DNA of 64,000 nucleotides from Hepsetus odoe (Eukaryota > Chordata > Actinopteri > Characiformes > Hepsetidae), in NCBI GenBank assembly GCA_017165825.1, contig CM029367.1, positions 13,235,122-13,299,121 on the forward strand, written 5' to 3'. The position numbers and the translations under genes were made by a program. The notes beneath the pieces are model-generated. The model ran no database searches. It had not been told where the DNA came from and worked only from the letters and a program-made list of their open reading frames with translations. Below, in pieces: positions 1 through 12,324 of this stretch. Every line of letters begins with the position of its first letter. Position 1 is the first letter of the stretch.

Positions 1-54
<54 letters not shown>
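1..54. repeat. (AG)n microsatellite at window edge
   Basis: Uninterrupted AG dinucleotide tract that begins at the first base, so its true length is unknown. Confidence 0.98.
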
Positions 55-58
<4 letters not shown>

Positions 59-213
59 AAACAGGGACACAGAGTGAGGGTAATGGGGGAGAGCAGGATA
101 CTGTCCATCTCCACTCCTTGGCTGTCAGCCAGGAACATTCTGTACCATTCATGCTGCTCGTGAGGAAATGAAGTATACATTTCTATACGCCTTATAGCCC
201 AGGCCTGCCTATT

Positions 214-221
214 CACACACA

Positions 222-252
<31 letters not shown>
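214..252. repeat. (CA)n microsatellite
   Basis: About 19 CA units with one interruption (cacagaca) near the left end. Confidence 0.97.
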
Positions 253-260
<8 letters not shown>

Positions 261-1095
261 AACTTTAGTATAGTACACGACACACAGCAGTTAAACATAA
301 CCAGCTGCTCTCAGCAGCCCAAAGGCCTGCTTTCCTTCCATTTTAAAGAAAAGAGATACATAAGAGGTACATAAGTTAGCATTGGAGGGGGTGGGTAGGG
401 TTGAATCTGAGACTTCTTAACTCCCTTAATGTTTGTACTTGCTGTGTCTGGGATGCTTTAGTGATAATGTAAAGCCTATAAAGCTAATTGTCTGGACTTG
501 AGAGAGGTGGATAGTTTGACCCCCCCACCACCACTAGAGGAAGCAAAAAACAAAGGTTGATGGGGTTCTTAAATTTTCAAGTAGTAAACAGCTATAAACT
601 ACATAATTTCATTGAGAACACTAGTTAGTGTCCATGATGTCCCATACCCACATCAGCAGCACATACTGACATCTTTCTTCAAATACTAAGCTGTTGCTAA
701 GACAGAGAAACATTTGCATTTTTCTTCTTGGACCTAGGGTCAAATGTATAAACTGTGAATAGCCTCCATAAGAATGATTAAGGACTATTAAATGTGATCA
801 CATTGTAAACTTCTTGATTTTGGCTGCAAGGACTCTGAGTTAGCTTTCTCTGTCACTGTTAACATTACTACAATCTTCAGTTTAGCTGTTAGCACTGGTT
901 TGTAAGAAGATATTTATTGGACTAACTAGAGCATCTCAAGTGGAATGGGATGCCTTGGAGAAGCCACATAAGCAGTCCCCATGGCCAAGCATTGACTTGA
1001 GGGTTATAAAGCATTGAAACGACATTCTTTGAAGAAATGGAGAGCCATTCAATAAGTGGCCAGAGGTGATACGATCCAGAGGTAGTAATCTAATG
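253..1095. other. Non-coding stretch, nothing recognised
   Basis: No open frame with a known domain, no RNA gene and no clear repeat. The only sizeable frame (936-1136, minus, 66 codons) overlaps the start of a transposon remnant and looks like chance. Confidence 0.5.
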
Positions 1096-1097
1096 CC

Positions 1098-1215
1098 AGT
1101 CACTGACCTCACTAATGCTCCTTTGGTTGAATACATTCAAATCCTCACAGCAATGTTCCTAAAATCGAGTGTAAAGTCTAAAGCTGGAATATAACACCTG
1201 CTATAACTGGAACTA
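1098..1215 (+). mobile_element. Tc1/mariner remnant, family C (transposase 3' part)
   Basis: Decayed piece of the region coding the C-terminus of a Tc1-like transposase. It shares actgacctcactaatgct (1102-1119) exactly with the reverse complement of 60258-60275. It also aligns with 37888-37990 through the same order of words (tgacctcact, then tcaaat, then ctcacagcaa). Related fish elements carry this segment near the transposase stop codon. It contains frame breaks and no terminal repeats, so it is dead. Family assignment is from recall plus the three in-window copies. Confidence 0.6.
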
Positions 1216-1264
1216 ATGGGGAATAAATGATTCCCTTGATATCTGACAAAATGCTGGATTTGCA

Positions 1265-2228
1265 GGTGTCTACACACTGACAATCTATCTACATAGAAAT
1301 TTCAGTGAGTGTGAGGCTGAAGGATGCATTCACTTTATATGGTGAAGCTGGGATTACTAAACAGTTATCATGAAAAAAAGCTGGCTGCTCTCATACTCTG
1401 GCAACAGTGCAGTTTCACACTACAAGGAGCCATATATTTCAGTTGGCAGTAAAAATAAACTGCACTTGCACAAAGTCTGCGCTGAGTTGAATTAAAACTG
1501 ATGTGAAGGCTTTATGGAAAGTGCCCCAGTCCTCCTTCCTTACATTCTCTTCTAATGTCCTCTCCTCTAGTGCTGGGAGGCGGCCCTGTCATCACCATAC
1601 ACTGCAACAGAAGGTTAGCGTCAGACAGATTGAACTGATTGTGCGCTTTCCCTTTGGTAATGAAACAGCTAGCGCTATTAGAACAGAAATATACCCCTTG
1701 AAAAACTACATCAGGGATCACTTCAGCCTACCCAGGACAGGGCCTATTATCCACAACCAACACAAATGCAATCCAGTTCCTATTTCCACAGCCCTCACTC
1801 TCTCTCCCTTTCTCTGTCTCCTCTTTTCTTTTTCTTTTTTTATTTTACAAGGCAGCAGTTATTGCAATCATTTCTGCTCTTAATAAAGGCGCATTGATTT
1901 GCAGTCCTGGAGGTCCGCCTGCCTCCACTTTTGTCCAGCTCGTAAAAGCACAAGTTTTTCAGTAAAAGGATAGAGAATAATGCAGCCTGTTGTGGGAGAG
2001 CTGGCCCGGTCGAACGCTTTCGACAGGCTGGACTGAACCCCTCTGAGAGCGTGTCAGCAGAAACAGCAGGCAATTAGGGGCGTCGAAGGAAAGTTCTAGA
2101 ACAAGGCAGGGCCATAAACACCCCTTATTATGAAATGTCATGAATTAGCACGATTCCAAACTAATATCTGAAGTGCATTTCTAAGCTTTGGAGAGGCAGC
2201 GAAGCAAAAGGGTTAGGGGTGCAGAGGT
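1265..2228. other. Non-coding; candidate regulatory block at 1500-2150
   Basis: No gene is visible. The part from about 1500 to 2150 is less AT-rich than its surroundings, lacks repeats and contains several CpG-bearing words (agctagcgct near 1670, gtcgaacgctttcgacag near 2010), which is the look of a conserved non-coding element. The open frame at 1503-1883 (+, 126 codons) runs through a CT-rich tract and shows no domain. Conservation cannot be judged from one genome, so the regulatory reading is a guess. Confidence 0.25.
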
Positions 2229-2261
2229 AAAAAAAAAAAAAAAAAGAAAAAGAAAAAAAAA
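2229..2261. repeat. A-rich tract
   Basis: Run of A with two G interruptions. No retroposon body is recognisable beside it. Confidence 0.9.
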
Positions 2262-2763
2262 TGACCCGTACAGGGTAGTGTATAACAGCCAGGAAAGGCC
2301 TCGGGGAAATGAAAAATAAATGAAGGAGGTGTGCAAAAATCACCCAATAGAGTGGCACTTATTAAAGTATATGAACTGATGTAGCAGACTTTCCTTAGGG
2401 GGAAGAATGAAAATAGAACGTAAGGAACATTCAGCTTCGTAAACTTTTAATTAAGCTGGAGCGCTGCTGAACAAAATAAACCTTTCAGCGCAGGCCACGC
2501 TATCTGTTTGGATTATCCTGAGTGATGTTCTGTAGCCTTAAAATTTTCAGCTGTTGACTTTGCCGTGATTTTGTCGTTACAGCAGTGCATGTTTGGGAAT
2601 ATGCTGGAAATGTGGGAACTGTTTAAGTTGGACAACAGCACATCATTCCTTCCACATGTTAAGAGCAATAACTAAACTGAAGTCTAGCCACTAGCTTGTT
2701 TGGGTGGCGTGATCTGTGTCCAGATAAGGGCTTTGAAACTTGAGGTGTCCATTTATTTGCATT

Positions 2764-2765
<2 letters not shown>
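2262..2765. other. Non-coding, possible homeodomain site
   Basis: No gene. The word ggattatcc at 2510-2518 is a near-palindrome containing the K50-homeodomain core TAATCC on the minus strand. The same nonamer occurs inverted at 54186-54194. The stretch 2440-2570 has no repeat character and could be regulatory, but this is only inferred. Confidence 0.25.
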
Positions 2766-2847
<82 letters not shown>

Positions 2848-2860
2848 TGTGTGTGTATGT
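2766..2860. repeat. (GT)n microsatellite
   Basis: About 95 bp of GT with single substitutions near its right end. Open frames across it on both strands (poly-Thr/His and poly-Cys/Val) are artefacts of the repeat. Confidence 0.98.
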
Positions 2861-4307
2861 GCCTGTGTTTGATTAGTTGGAGATTGGTTGAGCATGGAAG
2901 GCAACTTAAATCATTCTGTCATGTTGGAAAGTGAAAGAAGATGAATGCAATGCGTGTATGTGTGTGTGTGTTTGCTGGCTGATGAGAGCAAGTCCATACA
3001 GGCATATTGGGCAGGGTAAGTGCAGGTGTGGTCAAAATGATGAACAATCATGTTTAAGTCTAATAGATCAATAAAGAACCTGGCAGAGGTTAGAGAGCAA
3101 CGGCACTTTCCGCATCCTCCAACTGCCTCACCACAATGAACACGCTTGACTTTTTGCAGCAGAGAGAATGCCCCCAAGTGTGTGTTATTTCTTCCTGAAG
3201 GCTGTTAAGGTAGACTGATGTCGTCATTTTGTTTTGCAACAGATCCCTTCTGATTATGTGTGTTATGATAAGAGATAATAGCACATACACACATGCACGC
3301 ACATACACATGCTCAGGCGTAGACAGGTTTTTATGCAGTGTCCTATATATGTGAGATTATTTGTGCATGGTTTTTGCTGTAGAAACAAAAGCTCAAATTT
3401 ACAGAAAACAGCCTCTTTAACTTTTGGTTCCTTGTTTCAAAAGCTGAAACCTATTTCCAAACCTATGTTTTCTGCCTTTTTTGAGTTTGAAACAAAACTA
3501 TCCCTTTTTAAAGATTTTTACAAATTTTTGCTCTTAAGTGTATAAAAACAAGCACACACATAGGCATTGATTGCTAAATATCATTACATCCTAGGCAGTT
3601 TGGAACAACTTTTTTTTTTTTTTTTTCTTTTTTCTTTTTCTAAAGACGTTTAAAGCTTTTCCAGATGCACAATTGATTAAAATTGCTCCATTGTTTTATC
3701 AAGGCAAAATGTAGTCAATTTCCATTAGGGGGCTCCTGGCTGATGAGGTGTTAAGACAGTGTCCTGAGAGACATAAAGAGGTGAAAAAAGTTTTTTAGTT
3801 CTGTGACTGTATTTTTGGGCCCATTGCTGTGTCATATGGTCAGAGCTGTCACGACTAAGGGGTCAGATGCCTCAGCTTCCTCTTCTTTGTTTTCCGTCGA
3901 TAAAGTGTTGAGTCACTCTCAGCGTTAGTTTGAAAGGACTCAGGTAATGAATGGCATGTTTGCTCAGACTATCAGAACGCTCCTAAACTGTAAAACAAAC
4001 AAAGCGGCCACGTCAGTGAGTGATAGGCTGGGGAATACCCATCACTTCGCTGGGATTTAAACACTTTAACCCAGTGCCTGATAAAGCCTCAACCAGCTGC
4101 TTCACTCTGCTTCTGGGAATCATTAAAGAGAACAATGCACGCCTAATGAATTGAACGTTCTTTTGATTAGCCTGATTAGCAGAAGCATAAATTACCCACA
4201 AATTTGCACTTGTAGCACCCGAGGCTGAACTGACTTAAATATAATTAGTGAACTAAAGCATAGAGGCCTGAGAGGGGAAAGCAAATATTTCATATTCTCT
4301 TCCACAC

Positions 4308-4310
<3 letters not shown>
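2861..4310. other. Non-coding; T-rich tract at 3610-3640; candidate regulatory block 3985-4290
   Basis: No gene or element recognised. A T-rich run lies at 3610-3640. From about 3985 to 4290 the DNA is free of simple repeats and carries several homeodomain-type cores (cctaatgaattg near 4140, ttgattagcctgattagc near 4163, tataattag near 4240). That pattern is often seen in developmental enhancers, but nothing here proves function. Confidence 0.25.

Positions 4311-4367
<57 letters not shown>
4311..4367. repeat. (GA)n microsatellite
   Basis: 57 bp uninterrupted GA tract, about 115 bp before a long CA tract. Confidence 0.98.
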
Positions 4368-4369
<2 letters not shown>

Positions 4370-4478
4370 ACTCTAGACCAGACCTCAGCAGGGCTAATCC
4401 AGAGAGAATGGAACAGCTCAGACCTTCACAGGGCAAACTGTGCGATTTGCCTGGACACTGTCAAACTCACATCCTGCC

Positions 4479-4589
<111 letters not shown>

Positions 4590-5900
4590 GGGCTGGCCCA
4601 TATCATTTTCAACACTATCCAAAGGTCACAATGTGTGATTTTCTCACACGGAGAAACAGATTTTCTTTATCTGTTTACATCTCCACATTCAAATGTTATC
4701 ATTTACATCTTTCCTGTCATCTGCAGTGCAAGCTGAAAGTGATGTTCTGATGTGGACTTGCCAACATGCCTTTACATGTTGTATTTTTATTTCCTGCGAT
4801 GCTCGGTTTGACTTTTTTGTATCTACAGTGATCCAAAACAAACACACAGAATTTTCTAATGATAAACGTCAGAAGAATTTTTTTCAGAAATATTCACCTT
4901 TTAAACTCTGAACTTACTATTTAGTAGTTAATCTTCAAGCACTCAAGTACTATTACAATTACTCAGTAATTACTATGATTTACTGTTTTACTACTATTAA
5001 TCACTCAGTCATTATTATAATTTAATTTGCTACTACTTTGAATTATCCTGTTGCTACAAAATTATGTGAATTCATATAAACTATGTTTTTTTCATTTACT
5101 AAAAATGACTGAGCACCTCCTATTAATTATACAATGTTTGCAATTCATTATTTATAAGGTATTTTACATTTTAAGAAATATTTCTGTAGCTGCTATAAAT
5201 GATCCAATAAGTACTGAGAATCATTAAATAATTACTAAAATCTTTACTATTAGTGTATTACTATTATTAACAGTTTACTATTATAAATGATTACAAATAC
5301 AGCAGTAATATGAATTACTATAAATACTATTCACAAACTATAAACTGCAATTTTACACACAGATACTCTGTATTTATGCTATTGTAAACAGGAAATATGT
5401 GATTTGCTGTACAGTATAGGGTCTTTAGTCACTCATCTTCATATAGCAGTGCAGAACAATGAGACAAGCGTGGTTAGATTTTAAAAATAGACACTCATCT
5501 GTGTGTCTTTCCCAACTTGTCCTCTCTGATGGTGGCCTGTGGTGAGTGTATTTGTGTGGTGTTTTTTGTTCTTTTCAGTGTGTATATATGTTTTGTTCTT
5601 TTCAGCAACTGCAAGTAAGGACGCTACAAACTATTCTGTGGTTTCTCCCAAAGAATGGAACAATTTCCTGCAAGGCGGTTGGAGAAGCCCTGGAACAGCA
5701 ATCTTCTCTCCAACACACTCAGTATTCCACAGCTTCAAACATGTCTTGGCTTCTTTTCTCTGATCCTGTCATTTTCCCTCTTTTGTCTAAGCCTGAAACA
5801 ACAGGACACAGGTTATAATGGTAAATTGTGGTTAGAGCTTTTCCCCAACATTTCAGACCAACATAAGGCAGAACTCTGTTTTGCAAAAAGACATGTATGA
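4590..5900. other. Non-coding; very AT-rich block 4915-5340
   Basis: Between about 4915 and 5340 the sequence is built largely from variants of tacta, attac and taat, forming a cryptically repetitive AT-rich block without a clean period. Around 5540-5900 there are three overlapping short plus-strand frames (74-90 codons). The segment after ttcttttcag (5605) superficially resembles an exon behind a splice acceptor, but no domain is recognisable and the competing frames argue against a coding exon. Confidence 0.4.
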
Positions 5901-8900
5901 AGCCTGTTGGCCCAAATCATGTAAATATGCAGCTAATGCTTTCCTCTTACCTCAAATGTAGTTAATCTGAGACACATTTGGTGTTAGTAATTTGTAATGA
6001 GCCTAATATGTCTAAGCAAATATGCAAACTTATAAGCTACAAAATGTTGCTGTGCAGTTGCTTGTAGCAACCAGTAGGTCATACATGATGATGTGAAAAC
6101 CTGGTGTAGTTTAAATGAGCAGGTCTGTGAGGATTTAGATTTACTGCCTGCAGAATGTCACTTTATTAAACACTAATGTGCTTCGGGTAGATGACAGCTA
6201 CATTAGCCCCATAGCTCCAACAAACAAATAAACAAGTAAACTTCAAACATCATATATGTGTAGACTTGATCTACTATATTTGGTCCAAGGAGAAATTGTG
6301 TAGACTGTCACTTTAAAACAACTGAATGCCAAAGGCAATGGTTGAACTTCAGGCCTTTTTAAATGAATTGCTGTTGATCTCTTGTATTGTATTGTTTATG
6401 CCATAACTCCTCATTCTGGCAGTGTAGGTTCAACAAGTCTCTGATTCATCACCATTGTTCTTGATCCAGTGGAGGTTACATGATTTTGCTTTACTCCACA
6501 TGAGTCAGTGGCATTATTCCAAAGATGCACTGGTGTTCATCTCTTTAAAAAAAAACACACAAAAAAAAGCTTCAAGCTTAGGCTTTATTAACAAAAGCAC
6601 ATGTCACATGTATTGCAGGTCTTATATAAGTAGGATTGTGTACATTCTGACCATTACATTTACTTTACCCCATATCATAAACAGACCTCTAAGCAACTTC
6701 AGGCTAAACCCCCACCAAACCATTCAGAGCCAATTGTGGAACATTTTTGGAGGTCCGGGGTCCCATTACATTTGATGTGACGTCAAACATGGTAGTAACA
6801 CTTCTGCTTTACTGCTTTCAAGCCCAGATTAACTTGCCACTATTGACTGAGCCATGCTTTTACCTGCAAATCTCACAGTCAATACACAGAAGGCAAGTGC
6901 AATTGAGTTATTCAGCATAACTTTAGATGAAGCATAACTTTTCCACCTCTAATAACTGAAATGAACCAAAAGTAAGTTTTGGAGTGGCTTAGCTCATATC
7001 TTTAAAAAAAAGTCTTGACTTAATTCCAACTGGAATGCTGTGGCAGGACCTTATCAGGTATTTTATGATCACAGTCCTTAAATTGAAGTACTTCTACAAA
7101 GAACAGTGTGCCATAGTACGTCCACAACCGTGTGAAACACTTATCTCCCTTTGCACTTGGCTGCACTTGTTGCTTGGTTTGGGGCAAGTACTGTTTCATG
7201 TTGGTAATAGAGGTGTTGCAAAACCCCTTTCCTTCTTAAAAAAGAGAGTTTCATGGAATCAAACACTTGCTTACATTATATATCTTCTGTTTCAGGTTAG
7301 AAAACTTCAAAGATAACCATCAAACAAAATATAACATTTTAAGGACATTAGCTTATTGAATTTATTTATTTGAACGTATTGCTCAACTCATTGCTTGCTC
7401 TACTATGAATCAACCCTTCCTTGCACTTGGTACAACTGTAAATCACTAGAACCTTCACAGATCCACCTGAGGCACAGTAATGTATGTTATTAGCTAATGC
7501 CCCACCCCAGGTTTAAACCAGGCCAAGCAGCAACCTGTCGAACAACAAGCAGCTCACTGAAGTTTACTGCACATTCAACCACTTACGCAATAAGCTGTTC
7601 TTAAAGAGAAAAAAAAACAGCCTCTGGGTAGCTATTGAAGGATTTCTTCTCAGCATGACGGTGGCAATATGGGATCCATTTGGGATGGAAATAATATCAA
7701 ATGGCATGAGAATGGTGGTATATGTCAACAAATTTGTTTTATGATGAATTACCACCAAGATGTTTACTCCAGTTTCACTAATATTGTCTTTAATCAAATG
7801 CTCATTCAGATGACAATAGCTTGCTGTTTATGAACGTATCCTAATTTGAACCAGTACAATGGCATGACCTAAATATTTTGGATTGGTAATGGAGAATGAG
7901 TTTTCTGGTGCCCAGTTTATGTTCCATAAATGTGCATGCAAAAAGCTCTTTCAGTCTCTTTGCACACCAACAGTTTTGTAAAACTATCTTTATTGGTATT
8001 TTTTAGTGAATTGTACAGTCTTGCAGCATACTAAAAGACAGAATAAGGAAAACACTTCTTTAAAAACCAAAATGTTGCATCAAGCAAAAAAAATAAAAAA
8101 TAAAAAAAGAATGCTAATATATTTCAACTTTACTTTTAATATGGACATATTTTCTTACCATTAGGGCATCGATTCATGCACACACTGATGCAAAAAGGCT
8201 AAATCGCATCCATATGAAAATGTACTTAAAAAGACTTCAGTGAACTTAATCTGTGTTGCCTGATCAAGCTGGTGATTTTGCTTCCAGTGTGTGTGTGTGT
8301 GCATTCATCTAACTGTCTCTATCCAGAGTGTGAAGTTCTCCAATAAGACGTTTTCTGATGTGCTGGTACATGTTCACACACATCACTCATCAATTTACAA
8401 CTCCACCATAAAACACATAATCCTCCAGAGATTATCCAGGAGTAAGCTCTCCAAGCCTTTCATCTGAAGTGAAGAGAGTTGTTTTCTCATCTGCAAAGCT
8501 GAAATATTTTGAAAGTTTATTTGACCACTCACTTGATTTATTTTTTTCACCTCATATCTTAAAAAAAAACAAAAAACAAAAACAAACAAAAAAACATTTG
8601 TCTGCCCCACAAACAAACTGTCTCTGTATCATGCCTGTAGATTATAATTAACCCTATGGTTACCAAGCACAGTACTAAGGAGATAGGAAGAGTAAAAACA
8701 AAGATCTTGAAGTGAACTGACACATAGAAACTGTTTTCATGAGTATCATGAAGTGGTTGAAAATTCTATTTTTAGCCATGTCTGATAATAAGACATCTGG
8801 TTCTTTAGCTTTATCAGCATACTTGGTCTTTCAGGGTGTGTGTGGGGCACTTCAGACCACATCTTAGGTTACAAGCATTAAGGTGAGCATTTTATAAATC

Positions 8901-9595
8901 TGCAAAACAGATTTAACATTTGATATATTTATGTACTAAAATCCCATCACCACATATACTCCACTGACACTCCACTGTCCTATTTCAATAATCTGAAAGG
9001 AAGAAATTTGTTTTTACTTTGCTGTTAATTCTTTAAACTCCAAGAGACTTGACATGTGAAGACCTCTGTTGGTTGTGAGGCTGACACTAGTAAATCACTA
9101 GTAAATGTCTTTTGTGGCACACTGTTGGCCAAAGCTTGGTTGATTTAACATGTTGAATTGACATCCAGTGATGAGAAAAGGTTCTCTGATTAGTTATTTA
9201 AACTAGCCAACCAGCCAGTGCAGGAGAAAAGAAACAGGAATGTGAAAGTTCCAGAGGATGCCGGTGCAAAAACAGCATAAACAGCTACTTCAAACAGAAG
9301 GTTTAAACAAAAATAATAGCAAAATAAATATGGCACCTAGGAACATTTATTTTTCTTTCTGTAATGTATTAGTTCTTCCTTCTTTTATGGCAGTTACTGA
9401 GACTGCGACTTCTTGATGTGGAGATTATTTTGTCAAGTTCCTCATTACTGAACATTTTTTGCAGTCTGACACAGTGATTATGCTGCTGAAAGTGGCCACT
9501 CTAATATTTGTATGAAATATTTGAGAAATCTGAAATTTGTCTCATATTTTACAACAAATTTAAACACAACACATATTTTTAGTACATGTAAAACT
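5901..9595. other. Non-coding stretch, no gene seen
   Basis: About 3.7 kb with no recognisable gene, RNA or transposon. It holds only A-rich patches (6547-6568, 8086-8110, 8561-8594) and a short GT run at 8287-8301. The largest frame (6455-6775, +, 106 codons) has low-complexity composition and no domain. Confidence 0.5.
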
Positions 9596-9770
9596 CTTGA
9601 ATGCCAGGAACCAATGTTTTCCAGTGGGGCACTCCCTAGAGCATCACACTGCCACCACGAGGTTATTTGTTCTTTTCATTAGTGCTCAGTGGTTCAGTTC
9701 TGACCCTTTGGTGCCCATTGTAGGTAGACTGGGGTCATCATGGGCACTCTGGTTGATCTGGGGTTCCAAA
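9596..9770 (-). mobile_element. Tc1/mariner remnant, family A (transposase middle)
   Basis: The reverse complement aligns with 16030-16090: both read through cagatcaacc/cggaccagtc, then gcccatg.tga, then a caatgggca block. This is the middle of a Tc1-like transposase gene. The left part (gagcatcacactgcc) matches the GGGSV-type region of the same family. It is short, without ends and with broken frame. The opposite-strand copies at 15966-16262 and 62800-63560 belong to the same family. Confidence 0.65.
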
Positions 9771-10246
9771 ACCTAAAACCCAGCAAGATGTAATGTATGT
9801 TGTTTTCTATCACAGTATTTATGTTTTCATCTGCTTAATATGAAAAAGAGAGGGCTTGTTGCCAACGTGATTTTCCATGCTTGATGCTAACCAATTAAAC
9901 TGAATGACTGAAAATTTCCTGCTAGGATAAACTGGTAGGAAATGATATGAATGAATAAATAAACAGTGTTTATTAGAGAAATCATTGATTGTACAGAGAA
10001 TGGTTGTTCCCAAATCTCCCTTGCTTAACATAATCCAGGAGAATTTAACAAGCAAGAAGAAAGATCTGCCGTGCCATTTCCAGCTGAAGAAATCCTGCCA
10101 TCAACCATAGTTTCATTGTGGGGTATCTTTGTCCACTCTACACTCCAGAGCTTTTCCAGATGCAGCTAATGTTACCAGAAAGAGAACACAAAGAGAAACC
10201 ATAACAGTGTTCATGTGCTTGTGTGTGTGAGAGAGAATGGCAGATC
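9771..10246. other. Non-coding stretch, nothing recognised
   Basis: No supported gene, repeat or RNA. The 78-codon minus-strand frame at 9819-10055 shows no domain. Confidence 0.5.
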
Positions 10247-10281
10247 GATAGATAGATAGATAGATAGATAGATAGACAGAT

Positions 10282-10328
<47 letters not shown>
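10247..10328. repeat. Compound (GATA)n-(GA)n microsatellite
   Basis: About nine GATA/GACA units followed by about 44 bp of GA. The two overlapping minus-strand frames rich in Leu/Ser are translations of this tract. Confidence 0.97.
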
Positions 10329-10331
<3 letters not shown>

Positions 10332-11996
10332 AAAGTACAAGCAAATCACCTCGACTCAACATTGCATGTAAAACATTGGAACCTGCCTGAAACCCAATAT
10401 TTTATCTGTCTTGGACTGGGTAGCCAATTTGTATAGTTTGTATAGTTGTTGTTAGTATTTAGATCTGTGGTAATATCCAGGCATGGCCATTGTATATACA
10501 TGCATGGACATCATACCCAGGTGTGGTTATGTTAGCCAATAACTGGACTAAAATCTTCCACCAAAAAAAGAAATGCTCACATAGCACAATTTTCTTGTCA
10601 GAACCCTGAATCAGTAAAGTCCAGTGTAACAGATGCAGAGGTAAATGTTATTGGTTGGATAAATGGAAATCAGTCCAAGCATCCATGGCCCTGTACTATT
10701 CCTATAGGGCTGTGATTTATGAGCTAATATTTTGATTGTTCTACAGGGGAACAGAGACTTCTGAGATCAGTGGTCTATGTCCCTGGATGGATTTTTATCC
10801 AATAAATGCTCAGATTTGTATGATTTTTGCCTGCTGCTTCTTTCATCTGGCTGTGAGTTATAAACCTCAGATTTCCAGTGCAATTTCCTGTCTTTTTGAT
10901 TCAGCTGCACTACTAGCATCAAGGCAAGGATAGCCTTCGATATTGACTGATGCTATCAAGGATACTAAACGTCAACATATTGGAATCTCACAAACTCTCA
11001 CAAGAGACACACGCAAAGAGTTTCATATGGAAAAGTACAAGTTAACTTGAAGAAAGCCAGGCAACATCTCAAAAGCATAAAATAAATCACAGTGCTCCAA
11101 ATCTGTTTTTCAAACTCTTGTCTGGTGTTTGTGTTACGCATATGATTGGCTAGTTAGCTCACACCACTTTAAAATGAATGCTAGTGTTGTAGAAAGAAAA
11201 CACACAGATGTGTAAATTAAGGCAGGGTTTCACTGCTTGTAGTCTTGGCTGGAAGATGTCATAGAAAGCCCCATTGCAAAAGAAATAATGACAATAAAAA
11301 TTCAAACTGGGAAAGAAGAGCTATTGCCATGTGCTTGTGAACTCTTCCAACCTCCATCATCAGTTCATCTCCACCAAGAGCCAACAGGTGACCTGCCACA
11401 GCTGGAGTGTGGAACATTCCATTCAGCTGAGTGCTGAGATCAGAGCTAAATGAGGAGAAGTAACATCAGCCACTTCAGGCCTGGAGCCACTGAATCATCT
11501 GCTGCAAAGCAGTGACGATGCTTGAGCTGAGCTACGGTTAGGACTGCTGGCAACAGAGTTTATTGTTGTCTGCTGTGTCTGAGGTTCATCCATGATTTAA
11601 CCAACTGCTTTCTGGTTGAACTTGGAAAGATTTCAGAAATACCTGATTTGCATCTAACAGCAGAAAGTGCCTTACACATCAAAGCCATTTCAGAGAAAAA
11701 CATAAAACTGGACCAACAACACCACTGGTTTAAGCCCAAAAGAAGACTCAGCTCCCAGGAAGACAGATATATTGTTTTGGTCTGTTCACTCTTATGCCCA
11801 AGCCCATCCCCTTCAAACTTGGAGGCAAAAGAATTAACAGCCTAAAACCTGCATAATTCATATCATGATGATTTTTATGAGAATAAACCAGCTCTTGGTT
11901 TCTTTGCTGGCACTAGTCATTAGTAGATGTTTAGCTTCCTCTAGAGGTCTAGATTATTATTATTATTATAATGTGTGAAATGTTTTTAGGTGCATT
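10329..11996. other. Non-coding stretch, nothing recognised
   Basis: No gene, RNA or clear repeat in about 1.7 kb. Short frames at 10736-10933 and 11648-11845 have no domain and no supporting context. Confidence 0.5.
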
Positions 11997-11998
11997 GC

Positions 11999-12246
11999 AG
12001 CAGTGGCCTAATGGTTATGGAGGTCTCAGGAACAGAAGGCCATGGGTTTGAATCCCAGACCAGTAGGTTGCCCTGAGGTACCCTTAAGCAAGGAACCATT
12101 CCCATCATTTCTCCTTGGGTGCTTTCAATAGCTGCCCCCTGCTGCACATGTTTGTGTGTATAGGTAAGATGCAGAGGTGAAATTTCATTGCGATTCACTG
12201 TGTATAGTGTTGTGTTTCACAATGACAAGAATAGTCACTTTCACTC
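11999..12246 (+). mobile_element. tRNA-derived SINE, copy 1
   Basis: The left end is tRNA-like: an A-box-like word (tggcctaatggt at 12004) and a B box (gggtttgaatcc at 12044) spaced about 40 bp, as in an internal RNA polymerase III promoter. The tRNA-unrelated body follows (ccctgaggtaccc, caaggaacc, gctgccccctgctg) and ends with a conserved tail (ttcactgtgt, cacaatgacaagaatagtca, ctttcact). Five other copies in the window share the same order of blocks. A cattgc duplication flanking it (11993-11998 and about 12251-12256) could be a short target-site repeat but is weak. Confidence 0.88.
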
Positions 12247-12324
12247 TGTTCATTGCTATTACTGAGATTCTTTTTTACAGTATGTTGGGTACTAGAACAG
12301 CAAACAAAATACAAATACATTTTT

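Noticed and set aside
2659..2934. Open frames of poly-Thr/His and poly-Cys/Val over GT/CA tracts (also at 4408, 17250, 19860, 30577, 40007, 47304, 51092, 53724)
   Set aside because: Dinucleotide repeats are open in most frames by composition. No flanking domain or splice context supports coding.
7975..8110. Minus-strand 3' untranslated region (aactatctttattgg as a reversed polyadenylation signal)
   Set aside because: AATAAA-like words are common in AT-rich DNA and no coding exon lies upstream on that strand.
10113..10362. Ser/Leu-rich frames resembling a hydrophobic protein (also 27059-27446, 49265-49555)
   Set aside because: They translate (GA)n or (CT)n tracts.
12004..12060. tRNA gene at the SINE head (A and B boxes)
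   Set aside because: The stems of a tRNA cloverleaf are not kept and the same head recurs with a shared tail; these are SINEs, not tRNA genes.
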